A DNA stretch of 5,060 nt, from contig SKWF01000109.1 in assembly GCA_007129085.1 (NCBI GenBank), positions 1 through 5,060 of the forward strand. Reading direction: 5' to 3'. Both the position numbers and the translations under genes were made by a program. A model generated the notes under the pieces. It was not told the DNA's origin, did not search any database, and saw only the letters and a program-made list of their open reading frames with translations. How positions within the stretch are numbered: the stretch's first letter is position 1; every line of letters starts with the position of its first letter. Origin of the DNA: Balneolaceae bacterium. Its GTDB lineage: Bacteria; Bacteroidota; Rhodothermia; Balneolales; Balneolaceae. Shown in pieces: positions 1 to 5,060 of the stretch.

Positions 1-387
1 TACCGAAACCAGCAGGAACGTCACATTATCCTCCTCATTAAACTTGTTGTAAAGCGAATAAATTGAAGGCATCTCCGCGATACAGGGCGGGCACCACGTT
101 GCCCAAACATTCATGAAAATCACATCGCCTTCGTACCGGGCGAGGGATTGAACCCGGGCATCCTCATCGGCAAAATAATATTCGCGACTGACATCTTCGA
201 ACTCCTCCAGTTCACCCGGAATGTTTGGTGTGATGAGTCCGGTAGCCAACATCCCGCGCTGCATCGTGCCGATCACCTGCGTGTGCCATCCGGTTACATA
301 CAGCAGCACAAAGATGCCGATAAGCACTCCCCATTCAATATAGGAGCGCTTTCTGCTGCGGCTGTTTTGATTTTCTTTTTTAGGCAT
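1..387 (-). CDS. TlpA/ResA-type thioredoxin-like protein, membrane-anchored (partial, C-terminus off the left edge)
   Basis: Reading the minus strand from ATG at 387 gives 129 codons in frame to the window edge. The N-terminus is rich in Lys and Arg (residues 3-15) and is followed by one hydrophobic segment at about 19-33, which suits an uncleaved N-in anchor with the rest in the periplasm. Residues 92-102 read MNVWATWCPPC, the redox-active CxxC of the TlpA/ResA/thioredoxin family (C99 and C102). The continuation IAEMPSIYSLYN fits the helix after the active site. Family members reduce or exchange disulfides in exported proteins, for example during cytochrome c maturation; the substrate here cannot be told. 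About 60 more residues, including the expected cis-proline loop, should lie beyond the edge, judging by usual family length. No convincing Shine-Dalgarno precedes the start. The gene lies downstream of the repeat/terminator region, so it probably has its own promoter within 388-437, though I could not identify one. Confidence 0.93.
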   Translation of the reverse strand, partial: MPKKENQNSRSRKRSYIEWGVLIGIFVLLYVTGWHTQVIGTMQRGMLATGLITPNIPGELEEFEDVSREYYFADEDARVQSLARYEGDVIFMNVWATWCPPCIAEMPSIYSLYNKFNEEDNVTFLLVSV

Positions 388-463
388 ACATACTATTTAT
401 TTAACGTTAGTCCGATATAAAGGCTTGGACGTAAAACTTCCCCCTTTGAAGGGGGAAAGCGAT

Positions 464-479
464 CCCGACAGCTGTCGGG
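464..479. repeat. Perfect 16-bp palindrome CCCGACAGCTGTCGGG
   Basis: The sequence CCCGACAGCTGTCGGG is a perfect palindrome with 8-bp half-sites and no spacer. It sits inside the larger inverted repeat, between the left arm and the inner GGGGGATGA arm. It resembles the CCCGATAGCTATCGGG-type palindromes that I recall as frequent in Bacteroidota intergenic repeats, so it is more likely a component of the repeat than an operator. A dimeric-protein binding site cannot be excluded. Confidence 0.6.
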
Positions 480-532
480 TGAGCAGGGGGATGACCTGCT
501 GTGGTGGTTGATTTAGGGGAAAAATAGTTTAT

Positions 533-569
533 AAAAAATCATCCCCCATTGACACCCTTCAAAGGGGGA
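533..569 (-). terminator. Candidate intrinsic terminator after the 606-1193 lipoprotein gene
   Basis: On the minus strand, 36 nt after the lipoprotein stop codon, a hairpin can form between 559-569 and 542-552. Five G-C pairs (564-568 with 543-547) are flanked by one outer A-T pair; an A-A mismatch (563/548) separates them from four more pairs (559-562 with 549-552), and the loop is six bases (553-558). Three bases after the stem the minus strand carries six consecutive T (538-533). This is the layout of a rho-independent terminator. The same bases also belong to the larger inverted repeat, so the alternative pairing with 439-453 would compete with it. Confidence 0.5.
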
Positions 570-605
570 CACTCCTCAGAGGGGAGATTTCTTCCTTTTC
601 GCATT

Positions 606-1193
606 CTAAATATCCGTAGGGTACGGTTCACTCAAATCAAAGACAGCACGGTACGCCAGCTCTTCGCTTAAATAAAGCGAGTAGATATACTGATCCTCCT
701 CCGGTTTAATTTTCACCGACCAGCGGTTGATGGATCGGGATGCCCGATCCGCAATGGTGGGTTCATCTGCCGGAAAATATTGAACCGTTTCATCGCCTTC
801 GGCATCGGCCCAGCCGCCATACATATTGTCGTCGTGCTCGGTGCCATCAGGATATCGATGATCATGGGCGAGATGGAGCCCATGCTCGCGCATGGAGAGG
901 ATCCATGTTCGGGAGCGATCATCATCTACATAAAACGGAATGCGAATTTCATCTTCACTGCAAGCCGCCTCATCCAGAACCATGATCAACTCCGGGTCTT
1001 GCAGAACATGATCGCCATCACCCAGGGTAATAAATTCCGTTTCACCTTTATAGGCATGACCGCAATACTCTTGGATCTGACTCATGAACACGGCCTGATT
1101 TTCAAGCTGTTGTTCATCGACTTGATCGGTTTCGCAACTCCACAAAACCGTCAGACTTAAAAGAAGCAGGAGTGTCGTTAATTTTTTTATCAT
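606..1193 (-). CDS. Secreted lipoprotein of an uncharacterised family (RIPFxVxxDRSRTW / HDHRxxDG motifs)
   Basis: The 195-residue protein begins MIKKLTTLLLLL and has a lipobox LWSC with the lipidated cysteine at C20, so it should be exported and membrane-anchored. The same frame is open upstream to an ATG at 1271, but that start would add 26 residues before the signal peptide and overlap the neighbouring gene; ATG at 1193 is therefore preferred. No clear Shine-Dalgarno is visible. The mature part has two cysteines besides C20 (C44 in YCGHAYKG and C78), then RIPFYVDDDRSRTW (84-97) and a His-rich stretch with H104, H107, H110, H112 and H120, reading LAHDHRYPDGTEHDD at 108-122, followed by MYGGWAD. 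I recall this motif pair from proteins annotated only as hypothetical or secreted in proteobacteria and Rhodothermia. No function is known to me. Metal binding by the His/Asp cluster and a C44-C78 disulfide are inferences. It lies 55 bp after the DksA-like gene and may be co-transcribed with it. Confidence 0.85.
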   Translation of the reverse strand: MIKKLTTLLLLLSLTVLWSCETDQVDEQQLENQAVFMSQIQEYCGHAYKGETEFITLGDGDHVLQDPELIMVLDEAACSEDEIRIPFYVDDDRSRTWILSMREHGLHLAHDHRYPDGTEHDDNMYGGWADAEGDETVQYFPADEPTIADRASRSINRWSVKIKPEEDQYIYSLYLSEELAYRAVFDLSEPYPTDI

Positions 1194-1248
1194 AAAGCGG
1201 TGTGATAGTTTTTTTTGATAGTATAATGAATGAAAAACAGAATTCAGA

Positions 1249-1584
1249 TCACCGGCCGGCACACTGCACACAGCGGGTGGTGTACGGCATAATTTTCAGC
1301 CGCCCAAAAGGAATATCGTTACCACACTTTAAGCATTTGCCAAGATCGCCCTCGGCAGCCCGCTCTTGAGCACGTTCAAGTTTCTGCAGTGTGCTCTTCT
1401 TTTCGCGAAGTGATTTTTCGTTAATCGCTTTGTTATTGATGGCATCCATCCGTGAAAGCCTCCCAACTGATGCATCCAGCTTTACCGGTTTGGTTAGCTC
1501 CTTCAGCTCTATAATCTCCTCTTTAATCGATTCAATCTGCTCATCAATAATTTCTGCAATCTCTTTCGCTTCTTTTTGACTCAT
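1249..1584 (-). CDS. Short TraR/DksA-family C4 zinc-finger protein
   Basis: The 111-residue protein has two parts. Residues 1-30 and 54-78 are rich in Glu, Lys and Leu and should form the two helices of a coiled coil, with SRMDAINNKA (44-53) near the turn. Residues 84-108 form a C4 zinc finger: C84-x2-C87 and C105-x2-C108, with the conserved GNDIPFGRL between them. Proteins of this family insert their coiled coil into the secondary channel of RNA polymerase and alter initiation, in DksA together with ppGpp. This one is shorter than E. coli DksA (151 residues) and lacks the exact DxxDxA tip, keeping only Asp47-Ala48, so its effect may differ. From memory, the form with an SRMDAINNK core is common in Bacteroidota. 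The start is ATG at 1584; AAAGG (1592-1588) lies only 3 nt upstream, too close for a good Shine-Dalgarno. TAATTTTA (1639-1632) differs from the Bacteroidota -7 box TAnnTTTG at the last base. Confidence 0.9.
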   Translation of the reverse strand: MSQKEAKEIAEIIDEQIESIKEEIIELKELTKPVKLDASVGRLSRMDAINNKAINEKSLREKKSTLQKLERAQERAAEGDLGKCLKCGNDIPFGRLKIMPYTTRCVQCAGR

Positions 1585-1716
1585 AAACCTTTAGATAGCT
1601 GAACTGGTTTCAATTTTTCCGGGTAGAGGTCTAAAATTAACCATTTATCATGCTTAATAATAACAGATCATAAAGTTGCAGGGGAATACCCATTTAACTC
1701 TTAAAGACATCATACT

Positions 1717-2724
1717 TTACGAAACAAAGTAGATCACAACGGCGAGAGCCGCTATAATAGATATCCAGAGTGTAAGCGCAATCCTGTTCGCTTTTTTTGC
1801 CTTCTGTGCTTTATACCAGGTTCTAGGCCGAACCCCTTGCAAAATAAACGTGGCGATTCCCGCAAGGTTCACACAGATAACATTTACCAATGTAAGCAGC
1901 AGTGCAAAATAAGCCAGTTCAAACTGCATATCCCCAAGCAGCAATCCGGCAACTACAAGCGGCGGGAGCAGAGCCACCGCCACCATCACACCAATAACAG
2001 CCGTAGACATTCCCATCGTATAGGCCAACACTCCCGCTGCACCCGATGCCAGGGCCAGTGAAATATCAGACAGGTGTACTTCAACCCGGCTTGATATATG
2101 ATAAAGTTCACTATCTACTGTCATAAATATGCCGAGAAGAATAGAGATACTAAAAGCCACAATGAGTCCGGCAAGGTTTGATTTGATCGACTCAAAGCCA
2201 AGTTTTGCATCAGCAAGTGCAGACGCAAGTGCAAGCCCCACGTTCGGCCCCAAAAGCGGCGCAATTACCATCGCCCCCACAACCACCGCCGTATTATCTC
2301 GCAAAATTCCAAGAGCGGCCACAATTGTAGAAAGAATTACCAGCGCCATGTAGACTCGTGTCAATGTAACGGCGTCCGAAATATCTGAATAGAGCTCTTC
2401 ACGGCTTACCCGAACTCCCTGCAGCGTTTTTTCCTCCGGACCTTCCGGCTCCTCATCTTCATCTTTGGGCTCTTTTTCAATTCTCGGGAGGGTGGCGTCA
2501 ACCGATACCATCACCAATCTATACCCTTTATCTCCTCCAAAAAGTTGTTCCGCTTTATCCAGGAATTTCTCGGTATGAACGGCGTCAACCAATACCTTCA
2601 ACATAAACCCGGACGACTCAGAGGAGTCTTGCCAGTAGTGCTCTACGGAATCATCTTTAAGTAAGTTTTTGCACGCATTCTCTCGATCTTTGGGAATTAC
2701 AATTTCTATCTGTCTGAGTGGCAT
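1717..2724 (-). CDS. TIGR00341/DUF389 family integral membrane protein
   Basis: The 335-residue protein has a soluble N-terminal domain of about 80 residues, an acidic linker (82-99, with DEDEEPEGPEE), then about seven hydrophobic segments at roughly 123-141, 145-167, 182-201, 221-240, 241-263, 268-296 and 314-334. NTAVVVGAMVIAPLLGPN (144-161) is the hallmark of the DUF389/TIGR00341 family, with ALLPPLVVAG (251-260) in a later helix. A basic stretch RTWYKAQKAKKANR (301-314) precedes the last helix. The family is widespread in bacteria and archaea; its function is not established to my knowledge, and a transport role is only a guess from topology. The start is ATG at 2724, supported by TAAGG (2736-2732) with 7 nt spacing, the best ribosome binding site in the window. 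It lies 85 bp after the antiporter gene, on the same strand, with no terminator hairpin seen between them. Confidence 0.92.
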   Translation of the reverse strand: MPLRQIEIVIPKDRENACKNLLKDDSVEHYWQDSSESSGFMLKVLVDAVHTEKFLDKAEQLFGGDKGYRLVMVSVDATLPRIEKEPKDEDEEPEGPEEKTLQGVRVSREELYSDISDAVTLTRVYMALVILSTIVAALGILRDNTAVVVGAMVIAPLLGPNVGLALASALADAKLGFESIKSNLAGLIVAFSISILLGIFMTVDSELYHISSRVEVHLSDISLALASGAAGVLAYTMGMSTAVIGVMVAVALLPPLVVAGLLLGDMQFELAYFALLLTLVNVICVNLAGIATFILQGVRPRTWYKAQKAKKANRIALTLWISIIAALAVVIYFVS

Positions 2725-2731
2725 GATGGTG

Positions 2732-2736
2732 CCTTA
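2732..2736 (-). promoter_or_regulatory. Shine-Dalgarno TAAGG for the DUF389 gene
   Basis: On the minus strand TAAGG ends 7 nt before the ATG at 2724. It matches the first five bases of the TAAGGAGGT anti-16S consensus. It is notable because most other starts in this window lack a recognisable site, and it supports the chosen start of the DUF389 protein. Confidence 0.5.
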
Positions 2737-2809
2737 TTTTTTTGAGTACACATTCTATGGATTAATATATCTCTTTTGTGTTTCAAGTAATTCGTATTGC
2801 TGCTAAAAT

Positions 2810-4369
2810 CTACACAAAAAACACAACCATCATAGCGTAACTAATCATCGCCAGAACACCCGCCATTATTGCGAGCGGAAACTGTGTGGTAACGTGATCC
2901 ATCAGGTCGCACCCCGTAGCGAGGGATGACAAAATTGTGGTATCGGAAATGGGCGAACATTGATCGCCGAAAACCGCGCCGCCAATCACTGCAGAAAAGC
3001 AGAGCGTTAGGAAAAACGGATCGGGAACAACGGCCCACGCCAGCGGTATCGCAACGGGAAACACCACAGCGTATGTACCCCAAGAGGTTCCCGTAGAGAA
3101 GGCGATCAACATACAGAGAATCATCAATATTCCGGGGAGTGCAAACGGGGCAACAATATCACCCACCAACTCTACAACATAAGCGGCTGTACCGACAGCA
3201 TCTGCCACCTCTTTCAGCGATACGGCAAGCGCCAGGATAACCGCTCCAATGGTGACGCCCTTACATCCGTCGATAAATCCATCAATCGCCTCCTGCAGCT
3301 CCATTCCTTTTGCCAGGGCAATTCCAATTCCCACCAGTACGGCAAGAACAAACGCCTCGGCGATCATCAACGTGGGATCATCCGTCCGCCCCATAATAAA
3401 GTAGGTGACCAGATAAGGAATAATGGCCACTCCAAGCAAAGCTCCAATCGGGCCGAAGAAATCGATCAGTCCGGGGTTATAATTTTCAGGTACTTTCCGA
3501 TCTGTAAGCTCATCGGCCGCCATTGGCGTTGCGCCTTTTCGGTCCAACTCGCCGGTTTCACGGGCGCGCTTTGTTGCGGCTCTCATCTTTTTACCCGGCA
3601 CCCAAGGAAGCTTTTCCCAGGCGAAAAGCAGGGTAATTAGAATGGCGAACATCGCGTAAAAGTTGAACAGAATGGCCGAAAAGAAAAAGTTGACACCATC
3701 CTGCAGCGTTTCAAAAAGCGGAATGGTTCCGATCACCAATCCGCCCACATAAAACGGCCACACATTAAACGGAATGATGGTTGCCGCGGGCGATGCGGTG
3801 GAGTCGACCATGTAGGAGAGCTCTTCGTGAGAAACCTTATGCTTATCGGCAACGGGCCGAACAGTCGCACCGGTAAGTACGGTACTGATGGTTCCGCCCT
3901 GGTGAAAAACGAGCCCCATCAGCCAGGTAAAAAATTTCGCCGAGCGTGGCCCGCGCACCATCAACCCGCTGGCCCAAACTGCAAATTTTTCGGCACCCCC
4001 GGTTCGGGTCCAAATTCCAATCAACCCGCCGAGCGCCCAGAGATAGACCAACAGAATAACGGCAAAACTTTCGGTACCGATAGAGGGGATCAGGAAGCCC
4101 TCCACAATATTCAGATTACCGGCAATTACTCCACCCAGGCAGATACCGATAAAGAGCGCGCTTACCACTTCGCGGGTCCAAAAAGCGAGTACAATTGCCA
4201 CAAGCGGCGGCATAATACTCCATACCCCGTAGTGATCGCCCTGTTCGGGAAAATTCCCGGCAAAAAATATTCCGGCAATTACAAGGGCAAAGAATCCACC
4301 CACGTAAATTTTTCGGCGTGTTTCCGGGTTTCCAAACGTTTCGGCAAGGTAGTTGGATTGATCACTCAT
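2810..4369 (-). CDS. nhaC: NhaC-family Na+/H+ antiporter
   Basis: The 519-residue protein has about 12 hydrophobic segments, the first at 21-38 and the last at 497-518. Motifs of the NhaC family (Pfam Na_H_antiporter type) are present: FHQGG (155-159), VDSTASPAATIIP (188-200) with D189, FSTGTSWGTY (424-433), and GDQCSPISDTTILSS (468-482) followed by GCDLMDHV. The acidic and polar residues within membrane motifs are the likely ion-binding sites. The expected role is export of Na+ in exchange for protons across the inner membrane, for salt and pH homeostasis; related members exchange organic anions such as malate and lactate, so the substrate and symbol are family-level. It is longer than typical members of about 460 residues, partly because of a charged cytoplasmic loop at 252-300 (ATKRARETGELDRKGA). 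The start is ATG at 4369; there is no Shine-Dalgarno. It lies 71 bp after the lipoprotein gene and 85 bp before DUF389. Confidence 0.9.
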   Translation of the reverse strand: MSDQSNYLAETFGNPETRRKIYVGGFFALVIAGIFFAGNFPEQGDHYGVWSIMPPLVAIVLAFWTREVVSALFIGICLGGVIAGNLNIVEGFLIPSIGTESFAVILLVYLWALGGLIGIWTRTGGAEKFAVWASGLMVRGPRSAKFFTWLMGLVFHQGGTISTVLTGATVRPVADKHKVSHEELSYMVDSTASPAATIIPFNVWPFYVGGLVIGTIPLFETLQDGVNFFFSAILFNFYAMFAILITLLFAWEKLPWVPGKKMRAATKRARETGELDRKGATPMAADELTDRKVPENYNPGLIDFFGPIGALLGVAIIPYLVTYFIMGRTDDPTLMIAEAFVLAVLVGIGIALAKGMELQEAIDGFIDGCKGVTIGAVILALAVSLKEVADAVGTAAYVVELVGDIVAPFALPGILMILCMLIAFSTGTSWGTYAVVFPVAIPLAWAVVPDPFFLTLCFSAVIGGAVFGDQCSPISDTTILSSLATGCDLMDHVTTQFPLAIMAGVLAMISYAMMVVFFV

Positions 4370-4387
4370 AAGTTAGGTAGACAAGAG

Positions 4388-4438
4388 CAAAGGTTTGAAT
4401 TTGAAAGGGAATATAAGAGTTGATGGGAAAAATGCTAA
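4388..4438 (-). promoter_or_regulatory. Weak promoter candidates upstream of the antiporter gene
   Basis: The 71-bp gap between the propeller-like lipoprotein and the antiporter contains, on the minus strand, TTAGCA (4438-4433) and TATATT (4415-4410) separated by 17 nt. These match the sigma-70 type -35 in 4 of 6 bases and the -10 in 5 of 6. If used, the 5' leader would be about 35 nt. A second candidate is AACCTTTG (4395-4388), which differs from the Bacteroidota -7 box TAnnTTTG at only the first base. It lacks an obvious -33 partner. Neither is proven, and readthrough from the upstream gene is also possible because no terminator hairpin is seen. Confidence 0.28.
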
Positions 4439-4440
4439 CT

Positions 4441-5060
4441 CTAACTCGGTTCCGTTTCCTCTGGGTTGACCTCCCCTGTAGTAGTATGATAACTATACCG
4501 ACTTCCATTTACTGTAAAAATTAGTCTGTTACCATCCCACTCAATCGGTGTATACGTTGTTTCCGGTGGAACTGCATCCGAATGTGCATCAACCCGAATC
4601 GGATGCGCCGTATCACCGACCGTGCTCCCCGGCGATTCCATATCCACAATGGAGAGCGAATGCATTGGCGCCGGCCCCTCCTCGATGAACACCACATACC
4701 GGCTGTCATCACTCCACGGACCAATGGATACGCTCCCGCCGTATTGAAATGCTGCGGGGATTATCTCACCGGTTTCAACATCAAAAATCCATCCTGCGCC
4801 ATGTGCCACACCGACGGTTGTCACAGCGATCCACCGTCCGGCAGCTGATGATTTTGCATCGGTAAAACGTGCCGAGGCACCGAATTCTGTATCGGAATCA
4901 ACCGATATATTTTCGGGGATATCATCAATGTGGAGAAGTTGCTCCCCACTCTGCACTGCAATCTCCGTTTCGCTCATTTCAAGGTCAAGCGTCCTCTCAC
5001 TGCAACCGGCAGCCAAAATTATCACGACGATCATCAACACAGAGAAAAACAGGGTTCGAA
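4441..5060 (-). CDS. Lipoprotein with beta-propeller-like motifs (partial, N-terminus off the right edge)
   Basis: The minus-strand frame is open from the right edge to the TAG at 4441, giving 205 residues. It begins RTLFFSVLMIVVIILAAGCSE, a lipoprotein signal peptide with lipobox LAAGC. A GTG (5040) and an ATG (5034) occur in frame, but both fall inside the hydrophobic core and would lose the positive n-region Arg, so the true start is probably just beyond the window. Three stretches, at about residues 61-100, 109-143 and 166-196 of the visible part, share a pattern like WD40/TolB-type propeller blades: a turn such as AAGRWIAV or DDSRYVVF, a strand, then a loop with DVETGE, VDME or TTTGE. 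Three blades are too few for a closed propeller, so a partial or associating fold is possible. No catalytic motif is seen and no function is assigned. The antiporter gene follows 71 bp downstream. Confidence 0.8.
   Translation of the reverse strand, partial: RTLFFSVLMIVVIILAAGCSERTLDLEMSETEIAVQSGEQLLHIDDIPENISVDSDTEFGASARFTDAKSSAAGRWIAVTTVGVAHGAGWIFDVETGEIIPAAFQYGGSVSIGPWSDDSRYVVFIEEGPAPMHSLSIVDMESPGSTVGDTAHPIRVDAHSDAVPPETTYTPIEWDGNRLIFTVNGSRYSYHTTTGEVNPEETEPS

Larger units (their letters stand above)
437..590. repeat. Nested inverted-repeat intergenic element (REP/MITE-like)
   Basis: This stretch fills most of the 388-605 gap and is built of inverted repeats. TCCCCCTTTGAAGGG (439-453) is matched perfectly in inverse by CCCTTCAAAGGGGGA (555-569). 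Inside that pair, GGGGGATGA (486-494) is matched by TCATCCCCC (539-547). The left arm is also a palindrome by itself (438-446 pairs with 449-457). A further small hairpin, CTCCTC-AGA-GGGGAG, lies at 572-586. No ORF of note and no transposase is present. The architecture is that of a non-autonomous palindromic repeat; from memory, similar CCCCCTTTGAAGGGGG units are dispersed between genes in Bacteroidota and Balneolota. Outer boundaries are approximate, and I saw no clear target-site duplication. No second copy occurs in this window, so the dispersed nature is an inference. Confidence 0.7.

Noticed and set aside
148..420. Plus-strand open frame of 90 codons opposite the thioredoxin gene
   Set aside because: The minus strand carries WATWCPPC and a membrane anchor here; the plus frame has no recognisable motif.
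451..584. G-runs on the plus strand as a possible G-quadruplex
   Set aside because: The runs are separated by loops that are too long, and each run has a nearby complementary C-run, so duplex hairpins are favoured.
863..884. Inverted repeat CATGGGC / GCCCATG with an 8-base loop in the lipoprotein gene
   Set aside because: It falls in the His-rich coding stretch, where repeated CAT codons make short inverted matches likely; nothing else supports a function.
780..1160. Plus-strand open frame of 126 codons opposite the small lipoprotein gene
   Set aside because: It has hydrophobic stretches, but it is antisense to a gene with a full signal peptide and lipobox and known motifs, and it shows no family resemblance or start signal.
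1220..1248. TATACT on the minus strand (TATAAT on the plus strand) as a promoter in the 1194-1248 gap
   Set aside because: The -35 position at 16-18 nt spacing does not match in either direction, and no plus-strand gene follows. The AT-rich spacer explains it.
1194..1271. Upstream extension of the 606-1193 gene to ATG 1271
   Set aside because: It would place 26 non-signal residues before the signal peptide and overlap the DksA-like gene by 23 bp. The start at 1193 gives a standard lipoprotein signal.
4241..4262. Small palindrome CGGGAAAATTCCCG in the antiporter gene
   Set aside because: Six-base arms inside a well-conserved coding region are within chance expectation.
3827..4423. Plus-strand open frame of 198 codons opposite the antiporter gene
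   Set aside because: It is antisense to a gene with clear family motifs. Its translation is rich in Asn, Gly, Lys, Pro and Arg with no hydrophobic core or known motif, as expected of a shadow frame.
1..5060. CRISPR array, tRNA, rRNA, transposase, toxin-antitoxin or defence genes
   Set aside because: I looked for direct-repeat arrays, cloverleaf-like sequence and relevant protein motifs on both strands and found none.

Overview
All six genes I can support lie on the minus strand and read from the right edge of the window to the left. In order of transcription they are: an outer lipoprotein with beta-propeller-like motifs (5' end beyond the right edge), an NhaC-family Na+/H+ antiporter, a TIGR00341/DUF389 membrane protein, a short TraR/DksA-type C4 zinc-finger protein, a small secreted lipoprotein of an uncharacterised family, and a membrane-anchored TlpA/ResA-type thioredoxin (3' end beyond the left edge).

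Organism. The window looks like a marine or salt-adapted member of the Balneolota/Rhodothermota or wider Bacteroidota group. This is inference from several traits: moderate GC, mostly weak or absent Shine-Dalgarno sequences, the roughly 110-residue DksA-like subtype common in that group, Glu/Asp-rich proteins, a sodium/proton antiporter, and an intergenic repeat built from CCCCCTTTGAAGGGGG and CCCGACAGCTGTCGGG palindromes of the kind scattered through such genomes. No 16S or other marker gene is present to settle it.

Layout. Positions 4441-5060 hold the propeller-like lipoprotein, followed after 71 bp (with a weak promoter candidate) by the antiporter at 2810-4369. After 85 bp comes the DUF389 protein (1717-2724), which has the clearest ribosome binding site in the window. 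After 132 bp comes the DksA-like gene (1249-1584), and after 55 bp the small lipoprotein (606-1193). The 218 bp between that gene and the thioredoxin gene (1-387) hold a nested inverted-repeat element of about 150 bp. Part of it forms a plausible minus-strand intrinsic terminator. No intergenic gap exceeds 300 bp.

How the genes may fit together. The antiporter (Na+/H+ homeostasis), the DUF389 membrane protein and the DksA-like transcription modulator would fit an ion and stress-homeostasis neighbourhood, but nothing in the sequence proves they form one operon. The lipoprotein and the TlpA-type protein are separated by the putative terminator, so they are probably separate transcription units. 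I found no CRISPR array, tRNA, rRNA, transposase, phage gene or defence system. The least explained items are the nested repeat and the His/Asp-rich lipoprotein family.
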